Source of the DNA: SIG223 sp964442785
Lineage (GTDB): Bacteria > Bacillota_I > Bacilli_A > RFN20 > DUOF01
NCBI GenBank assembly: GCA_964442785.1
Contig: CAYTZW010000034.1
Location: forward strand, 1 to 11,035
Reading direction: 5' to 3'
DNA length: 11,035 nt
The notes under the pieces are model-generated. The model was given only the letters and a program-made list of their open reading frames with translations, had not been told where the DNA came from and did not search any database. Positions 7,838 to 11,035 of the stretch are shown piece by piece. The stretch's first letter is position 1. Each line of letters starts with the position of its first letter. A program made the position numbers and the translations under genes.

Positions 7838-7863
7838 TAAGCAATTAAAAACTTAATTGCTTA
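7838..7863 (+). other. Perfect 11-bp hairpin abutting tRNA-Leu
   Basis: TAAGCAATTAA (7838-7848) and TTAATTGCTTA (7853-7863) form an 11-bp perfect stem closed by AAAC. It begins ten bases after the cvpA stop and ends one base before the first tRNA nucleotide. No T run follows on either strand, so it is not a standard intrinsic terminator. A processing or mRNA-end-protecting element is one possible reading. Confidence 0.6.
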
Positions 7864-7864
7864 C

Positions 7865-7948
7865 GCACCAATGGTGGAAAGGTAGACACGCACGCTTGAG
7901 GGGTGTGTAGCGAGAGCTGTATGGGTTCAAGTCCCATTTGGTGCACCA
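7865..7948 (+). tRNA. tRNA-Leu(GAG), CCA encoded
   Basis: The seven-base acceptor arms GCACCAA (7865-7871) and TTGGTGC (7938-7944) pair perfectly, followed by the discriminator A and an encoded CCA. A GTG/CAC D stem encloses the GGTAGA-containing loop. The anticodon stem is CACGC (7891-7895) and GTGTG (7903-7907), with loop TTGAGGG placing anticodon GAG at 7898-7900 (reads CUU/CUC). A long variable arm (TAGCGAGAGCTGT) is typical of class II leucine tRNAs. The T arm is ATGGG-TTCAAGT-CCCAT. All conserved positions are present, so it should be functional. It lies between cvpA and a terminator, and accessory DNA starts just after it. Confidence 0.96.
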
Positions 7949-7960
7949 ATTTTGTATTGT

Positions 7961-7994
7961 AGGAAAAGTTTTATCTCAAGACTTTTCCTTTCTT
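7961..7994 (+). terminator. Terminator after tRNA-Leu
   Basis: AGGAAAAGTTTT (7961-7972) pairs with AAGACTTTTCCT (7978-7989) over 12 bp with one G-U pair, a five-base loop and a pyrimidine-rich tail (TTTCTT). It starts 12 bases after the tRNA CCA end and should end the cvpA/tRNA transcript. Confidence 0.65.
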
Positions 7995-8011
7995 ATTGTG
8001 CAAAGTAAATT

Positions 8012-8024
8012 AAAGTATGATATA
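8012..8024. repeat. 13-bp direct repeat, left copy (right copy 9393-9405)
   Basis: AAAGTATGATATA occurs here and again at 9393-9405, bracketing the RhuM-Fic gene and its flanking hairpins. The copies diverge immediately outside the 13 bases. In DNA this AT-rich a match of this length can arise by chance, so a role as insertion footprint is tentative. Confidence 0.35.
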
Positions 8025-8161
8025 CTTCAACATATAAGAAGAAAAGTATGAACTACATAAATAAGTGTTAAATTTAATGTTGTATCAAGCAACTACCAAA
8101 GATTATAAAGTTTGTTATATGATAATAAAGTGAAAAATTATCAAGCAAAATGAGTTTTTCA

Positions 8162-8185
8162 AACAACTATCGAATGATAGATGTT
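8162..8185 (+). other. Stem-loop in the RhuM-Fic leader
   Basis: AACAACTATC (8162-8171) and GATAGATGTT (8176-8185) pair over ten positions with one mismatch around a GAAT tetraloop. It lies about 50 bases before the start codon, directly before the third TATCAAG copy. No T run follows, so it is not a terminator. Confidence 0.45.
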
Positions 8186-8233
8186 GAAAATAGAATTATC
8201 AAGTAGCGAAAATAAGAAAGGAGAATATCGCTT

Positions 8234-9190
8234 ATGAATGATAAATATGAAGTAGTAAAGTTTGTTGACAATCAATTTGAATTAGATGTTAGAGCAGATA
8301 AGGAAAACGATACCGTTTGGTTATCTCAAAAAGAAATGGCTTTTTTATTTGATGTTTCTACAGACAATATAGGATTACACATTAAAAACATCATAAAAGA
8401 AGGAGAATTAGATAATTCAACTGCCAAGGAATCCTCGGTAGTTCAAATTGAAGGTAATCGTAAAGTCCTTCGTAAAATCAAAATTTATAATCTTGATATG
8501 ATTATTTCCGTTGGATACAGAGTTAAATCTCAAAGGGGAATTATATTTAGACAATGGGCTAATAAAATACTAAAAGATTATTTAATTGAAGGCTATGCAG
8601 TTAATAACAAAAGATTAATTGCTTTAAATAAAACAATTGAAATTCAAAACAAGATGTTAGCAAATACATTAGATGTTGAAACTAGTGAATTAAAAAATAT
8701 CATTGATTTATATACCAGTGCCTTAACATTACTTGATAATTATGACCACCAATGTGTATCTAAACCTAATGGAAATAAAGCGGATTATGTTTTAAATTAT
8801 GAAGAATGTAGAAACTTTATTAATAATATGAGATTTGTTAATGATTCTAATGTCTTTGGAGTAGAAAAAGTAAAAGGACAATTAGCAGGAATATTAGCTA
8901 GCATTAATCAGACTGCTTTTGGAGAAGAAGTATATAAATCACTTGAAGAAAAAGCTGCTAATTTATTATATTTTATCGTAAAAGACCACCCTTTCGTTGA
9001 TGGTTGTAAACGAATAGCAGCAGGATTATTCTTATTATATTTAAGTAAAAATGCTTTATTAAGCAAAAATAAATTAACTATTTCTAATGGAGCTTTAACC
9101 GCTATTACTTTACTAGTAGCAGAATCAAAACCTGAAGAAAAAGAAATTATGATTAGAATAATTATGAATATTTTGTTTAATAAAATGTAA
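8234..9190 (+). CDS. RhuM family protein fused to a Fic/Doc domain
   Basis: The first 130 or so residues are a RhuM (virulence RhuM) domain: an HTH-like start (VWLSQKEMAFLFDVSTDNIGLHI, 28-50) is followed by the hallmark YNLDMIISVGYRVKSQRG (85-102), FRQWANKIL (105-113) and GYAVNNKRL (120-128). A helical linker leads to a C-terminal Fic/Doc domain with the active-site motif HPFVDGCKR at 252-260. Fic enzymes transfer AMP or phosphate to target proteins; RhuM-Fic fusions are common accessory genes in gut bacteria with largely undefined targets, and toxin-like roles are suspected. The Fic motif normally has Asn after the Gly; here it is Cys258, while His252, Asp256 and Arg260 are kept. Start chosen by AAAGGAG ten bases upstream. 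No antitoxin gene is adjacent. The gene sits alone behind tRNA-Leu, suggesting acquisition by transfer. Confidence 0.88.
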   Translation: MNDKYEVVKFVDNQFELDVRADKENDTVWLSQKEMAFLFDVSTDNIGLHIKNIIKEGELDNSTAKESSVVQIEGNRKVLRKIKIYNLDMIISVGYRVKSQRGIIFRQWANKILKDYLIEGYAVNNKRLIALNKTIEIQNKMLANTLDVETSELKNIIDLYTSALTLLDNYDHQCVSKPNGNKADYVLNYEECRNFINNMRFVNDSNVFGVEKVKGQLAGILASINQTAFGEEVYKSLEEKAANLLYFIVKDHPFVDGCKRIAAGLFLLYLSKNALLSKNKLTISNGALTAITLLVAESKPEEKEIMIRIIMNILFNKM

Positions 9191-9208
9191 TTAAGAAAAA
9201 TTATAATT

Positions 9209-9254
9209 TTAATTGAATAAAAAGTTTCTCAAAAAAAATACTTATTCAACTTAA
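9209..9254 (+). other. Stem-loop downstream of RhuM-Fic
   Basis: TTAATTGAATAA (9209-9220) pairs with TTATTCAACTTAA (9242-9254) over 12 bp with one bulged C; the 21-nt loop carries a run of A. It starts 18 bases after the stop codon. There is no T run on the 3' side, so it is at best a weak terminator or an mRNA 3'-end structure. Confidence 0.4.
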
Positions 9255-9263
9255 TAATATAGC

Positions 9264-9334
9264 AAAAATAAAAAGTGATTTCTCTATTCGGCCTTTAAGC
9301 TTAAATCTACGACTTTATGTCCGAGCAAATCACT
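9264..9334 (-). terminator. Structured minus-strand terminator with a folded loop
   Basis: On the minus strand, AGTGATTTgCTC (plus 9323-9334) pairs with GAGAAATCACT (plus 9274-9284): 11 bp with one bulged base, followed directly by TTTTTATTTTT (plus 9264-9274). This is a strong intrinsic terminator for the HIRAN gene, about 100 bases after its stop. The 38-nt apical region is unusually ordered: CGG/CCG can extend the closing helix, and inside it are a small hairpin GACataaaGTC and the palindrome TTTAAGCTTAAA. This gives a Y- or cloverleaf-like drawing. A small RNA ending here is possible. Confidence 0.6.
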
Positions 9335-9392
9335 ATAAGTGGTATAGTCTATTTTAAATTTTAATGCAACTGATAGTAAAGAAATCCACCAA

Positions 9393-9405
9393 AAAGTATG
9401 ATATA
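9393..9405. repeat. 13-bp direct repeat, right copy (left copy 8012-8024)
   Basis: Second copy of AAAGTATGATATA, 1.38 kb from the first and just before the plus-strand terminator. The two copies enclose the whole RhuM-Fic segment. Confidence 0.35.
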
Positions 9406-9410
9406 TAAGT

Positions 9411-9440
9411 ATATAGACTAATTGTCTATATTTTTATTTT
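9411..9440 (+). terminator. Plus-strand terminator after the RhuM-Fic segment
   Basis: ATATAGAC (9411-9418) and GTCTATAT (9424-9431) form a perfect 8-bp stem with a TAATT loop, followed by a T-rich tract (TTTTTATTTT, 9431-9440). It would stop plus-strand transcription from RhuM-Fic before it runs antisense into the HIRAN gene, whose stop codon overlaps the T tract. On the minus strand no T run follows, so it acts mainly in one direction. Confidence 0.6.
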
Positions 9441-10045
9441 AATTTTAATGATTTTAAATCTTTTATTTCATATACCTTTTTAAATTTTACAACAACACTA
9501 TTCATTCTTATTTCTTGGACTATGCCTTCTCCTAAATCTGAATGAACAACTTTATCTCCTATCCTATAATCAATTTGTTTAAGAATTGAAGTTAAGTCAA
9601 AACCACTAGTATTTTCTCTCCATATTTTTATATAAACATTTTTCTTTTTTCTAATTGTTTCAATTTTAGAAATAACAAAATGGTACTTAATTCCTTTAAA
9701 AATATCGTTAAAATTTTGTTTTATAAAAGAATATGAAATAAATCCAATTTCTTTATTTTTGTGATACAAAGCATAACTTACCTTGTTATCTTTCATTACT
9801 TTACGTATTTCTAATTCAGTTCTTAAAGATAATGTATCAATTATTTCTTGTTTATCTTTAGTGGTTGTTCCACCTAGTTTATAGGAAAATACTTTATAAG
9901 GAGTCATAATATCTTTATCTTCCAATTCTTTAACGCTATTATCTTTTTTTACTTTATTATAAATAAATGATAAAATTTTGTCTTGAAAAAGAAAAAATGA
10001 AATAATTAAAATCACAAAAATAATAAATAAAATTCTTCCTACCAT
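9434..10045 (-). CDS. Membrane-anchored protein with HIRAN-like and UvrD-type Tudor-like domains
   Basis: The protein has 203 residues from the ATG at 10045, which follows AAGAGGT; an in-frame TTG at 10108 would translate the promoter. Residues 4-20 form one transmembrane segment (IIFVILIISFFLF core) without a cleavage site, then a short basic/acidic linker. Residues 52-145 look like a HIRAN domain: VFSYKLGGTTTKDKQEII, the A-x-YHKNKEIGFIS turn around 92-104, a following helix and a last strand NVYIKI. Residues 161-198 (RIGDKVVHSDLGEGIVQEI, then VVVKF) match the Tudor/CarD-like tail of UvrD/PcrA helicases. HIRAN domains bind DNA ends in other proteins and the UvrD tail contacts RNA polymerase; whether either holds here is unknown. 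The basic linker favours a cytoplasmic C-terminal part. Domain calls are by eye; the Tudor-like tail is surer than HIRAN. Confidence 0.6.
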   Translation of the reverse strand: MVGRILFIIFVILIISFFLFQDKILSFIYNKVKKDNSVKELEDKDIMTPYKVFSYKLGGTTTKDKQEIIDTLSLRTELEIRKVMKDNKVSYALYHKNKEIGFISYSFIKQNFNDIFKGIKYHFVISKIETIRKKKNVYIKIWRENTSGFDLTSILKQIDYRIGDKVVHSDLGEGIVQEIRMNSVVVKFKKVYEIKDLKSLKLK

Positions 10046-10066
10046 AAAAAATACCTCTTTTGTTTT

Positions 10067-10095
10067 ATTATAAAATAAAAAGTAAATATTGAAAA
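10067..10095 (-). promoter_or_regulatory. Promoter of the HIRAN-Tudor gene
   Basis: On the minus strand, TTTTCA (plus 10090-10095) precedes a perfect TATAAT (plus 10067-10072) by 17 bases. The start codon at 10045 lies 21 bases beyond the -10 box with AAGAGGT between. Confidence 0.55.
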
Positions 10096-10116
10096 TAAAA
10101 ACTATCAATATATAAT
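10089..10116 (+). promoter_or_regulatory. Promoter of the NadR-like gene
   Basis: TTGAAA (10089-10094) and a perfect TATAAT (10111-10116) are 16 bases apart, 18 bases before the start codon. The -35 box overlaps that of the divergent minus-strand promoter. Confidence 0.62.
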
Positions 10117-10134
10117 TAGAAACGGGTGAAATAA

Positions 10135-10635
10135 ATGTATAAAATAGGAGTTTTTACGGGAAAGTTTATGCCTTTGCACAAAGGACATATAAGGTCTGTT
10201 AAAATTGCAAGTAAGCAAGTTGAAAAATTATATGTAGTCGTTTGTCATAATCAAGATTATATGAAAAGTGAATGTGAAAAGTATCATTTACCTGATATGA
10301 GTATGGAATTAAGAGTTAATTGGGTTAAAAATGCTTTTAAAAGAATTAAAAATGTAGAAGTTATTTCTATTGACCAAACTAAGATCAAACCTTTTCCAAA
10401 AGGAATTGAAGAATTTTCTCAAAAATTAACAGATTTAATTAAAGAAAAAATTGATGTTTTCTTTGGAGGAGAAGAAGATTATCAAGAATTTGCTAAAAAA
10501 GTTTTTGGAGCAGATTATATTTTAATTGATCCTGAAAGAAAAAAAGTACCAATAAGTGCTACTATGATTCGACACGATTTAAAGAAAAATCATCGTTATC
10601 TAAAAAGAAATGTTAAAAATTATTTAGAAAAATAA
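10135..10635 (+). CDS. NadR-type NMN adenylyltransferase-like nucleotidyltransferase
   Basis: This is a compact Rossmann-fold nucleotidyltransferase of 166 residues. The N-terminal GVFTGKFMPLHKGH (5-18) holds the HxGH motif (His15/His18) that binds the nucleotide phosphates, and the C-terminal VPISATMIR (138-146) is the ISxTxxR motif. DPERKKVPISATMIR closely resembles the NMN adenylyltransferase domain of NadR, which joins NMN or nicotinate mononucleotide to ATP to make NAD precursors in the cytoplasm. The NadR kinase and repressor domains are absent, so this is a domain-only enzyme; another nucleotidyl substrate is possible. GGGTGA five bases upstream fixes the start. It has its own promoter, divergent from the HIRAN gene, with no clear terminator before the next gene, so the two downstream genes may be cotranscribed. 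Confidence 0.82.
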   Translation: MYKIGVFTGKFMPLHKGHIRSVKIASKQVEKLYVVVCHNQDYMKSECEKYHLPDMSMELRVNWVKNAFKRIKNVEVISIDQTKIKPFPKGIEEFSQKLTDLIKEKIDVFFGGEEDYQEFAKKVFGADYILIDPERKKVPISATMIRHDLKKNHRYLKRNVKNYLEK

Positions 10636-10709
10636 TTATTTTTTATAAATTTGCAAATATGGTAAATACTAGAATTGGGAGTAATCCTGAAAGGAAAGGT
10701 TTATATATT

Positions 10710-10970
10710 ATGGCAAGTTTAGTTCACGTAACTTACAAAGAAGACGATGGAAAATGGCACGTTAGAAAAGCTAATTCTTCTCGTTCAGTCGAAAGCTTTA
10801 AGACTCAAAAGGAAGCGATTGCAGCAGGCAAAAAATATGCTTTAGAAACTGCTGGAAGTTTGTCTATTCACGGTGAAGACGGCAAAATTCAAAAAGGATA
10901 TTCTTATGAAGAATTAGTAGGAAATAAAAAAAATACTAAAAAAGCAACAACTACTAAAAAGAAAAACTAA
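10710..10970 (+). CDS. DUF2188 family protein
   Basis: The 86-residue protein matches the DUF2188 pattern: VHVTYKEDDGKWHVRK (5-20), a serine-rich segment, SFKTQKEAIAAGKKYA (29-44), then LSIHGEDGKIQKGYSY (51-66). The family is small, widespread and without an established function; a two-strand/helix/two-strand fold is suggested by the alternation seen here. A lysine/threonine-rich tail (73-86, KKNTKKATTTKKKN) could bind nucleic acid, which is inference. The ATG at 10710 is preferred because GGAAAGG lies ten bases upstream and DUF2188 begins there; an ATG at 10659 would add 17 residues that do not look conserved and lacks a ribosome binding site. The 65 bases after the stop hold only a weak hairpin (AAGAAAG/TTTTCTT) and no T run on the plus strand. 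Confidence 0.82.
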   Translation: MASLVHVTYKEDDGKWHVRKANSSRSVESFKTQKEAIAAGKKYALETAGSLSIHGEDGKIQKGYSYEELVGNKKNTKKATTTKKKN

Positions 10971-11035
10971 TTCTCAATCAATTTTAAGAAAGATAAATAA
11001 TTTTCTTTATAAAAAAACGAACTTTGAATTAAAAT

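Larger units (their letters stand above)
7995..8233 (+). promoter_or_regulatory. Non-coding leader upstream of the RhuM-Fic gene
   Basis: This 239-base AT-rich stretch has no credible gene on either strand. It contains TATCAAG three times (8083-8089, 8139-8145, 8197-8203), 56 and 58 bases apart, the last two within the longer AATTATCAAG. The first copy sits between GTTG and CAAC. It also has a short palindrome AAGTATgatATACTT (8013-8027) and a stem-loop at 8162-8185. AAAGGAG at 8217-8223 is the ribosome binding site, enclosed by AGCGA (8205-8209) and TCGCT (8228-8232), which could form a weak stem over it. No promoter here is convincing. Whether these words are operators is inference only. 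Confidence 0.4.

Noticed and set aside
7938..7948. attachment-site duplication of the tRNA-Leu 3' end
   Set aside because: No second copy of the tRNA 3' sequence is visible downstream, and no integrase gene is present in the window.
9264..9334. Known riboswitch or self-cleaving ribozyme
   Set aside because: No recognisable consensus (for example hammerhead or preQ1 cores) is present; the terminator reading explains the stem and T tract.
9317..9364. 15-codon frame starting MSEQIT in the gap after RhuM-Fic
   Set aside because: It has no ribosome binding site and falls in the terminator hairpin of the opposite strand.
10046..10108. TTG start extending the HIRAN protein by 21 residues
   Set aside because: It would translate the promoter -10 region; AAGAGGT directly precedes the ATG at 10045.
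10659..10709. Upstream ATG that would extend the DUF2188 protein by 17 residues
   Set aside because: There is no ribosome binding site before it, while GGAAAGG precedes the ATG at 10710 where family similarity begins.

Overview
The window is about 11 kb of AT-rich DNA from a low-GC Gram-positive lineage (Bacillota; Bacilli/Erysipelotrichia-like or a wall-less relative is my best guess). The evidence is the gene set (whiA, clpP, lgt, cvpA, trxB, uvrA), strong AGGAGG-type ribosome binding sites and A/T-biased codon use. UGA is a stop codon: lgt and clpP both end in TGA, so this is not the Mycoplasma code. No species can be named from sequence reading alone.

Layout. (1) 1-6740 is a housekeeping block: uvrA (5' end cut by the window edge), a terminator and new promoter, lgt and trxB (ATGA overlap), a bidirectional terminator, a SUKH (SMI1/KNR4) gene on the minus strand, then whiA and clpP, which converge and overlap tail to tail by 23 nt. 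It resembles the Bacillota uvrA-hprK-lgt-trxB-rapZ-yvcK-whiA-clpP neighbourhood, but hprK, rapZ and yvcK are absent. (2) 6794-7994 holds a strong promoter, a CvpA-type membrane protein, a perfect hairpin, tRNA-Leu(GAG) and a terminator. (3) 7995-9433 looks like an accessory insert behind the tRNA. It holds a RhuM-Fic fusion gene with a long non-coding leader containing repeated TATCAAG words, followed by a 243-nt intergenic stretch with three hairpins, one a structured minus-strand terminator. (4) 9434-10970 carries a membrane-anchored protein read here as HIRAN plus a UvrD-type Tudor-like tail, divergent with overlapping promoters from a NadR-type NMN adenylyltransferase gene, then a DUF2188 gene.

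Functional links are modest. uvrA serves nucleotide excision repair, lgt lipoprotein maturation, trxB thiol redox, clpP proteolysis, whiA DNA binding/cell division, and the NadR-like enzyme NAD synthesis. The best candidates for new biology are the HIRAN-Tudor membrane protein, a TrxB whose pyridine-nucleotide binding motifs are eroded, and the structured, hairpin-rich DNA around tRNA-Leu and the RhuM-Fic gene. I see no CRISPR array, transposase, integrase or phage structural gene.
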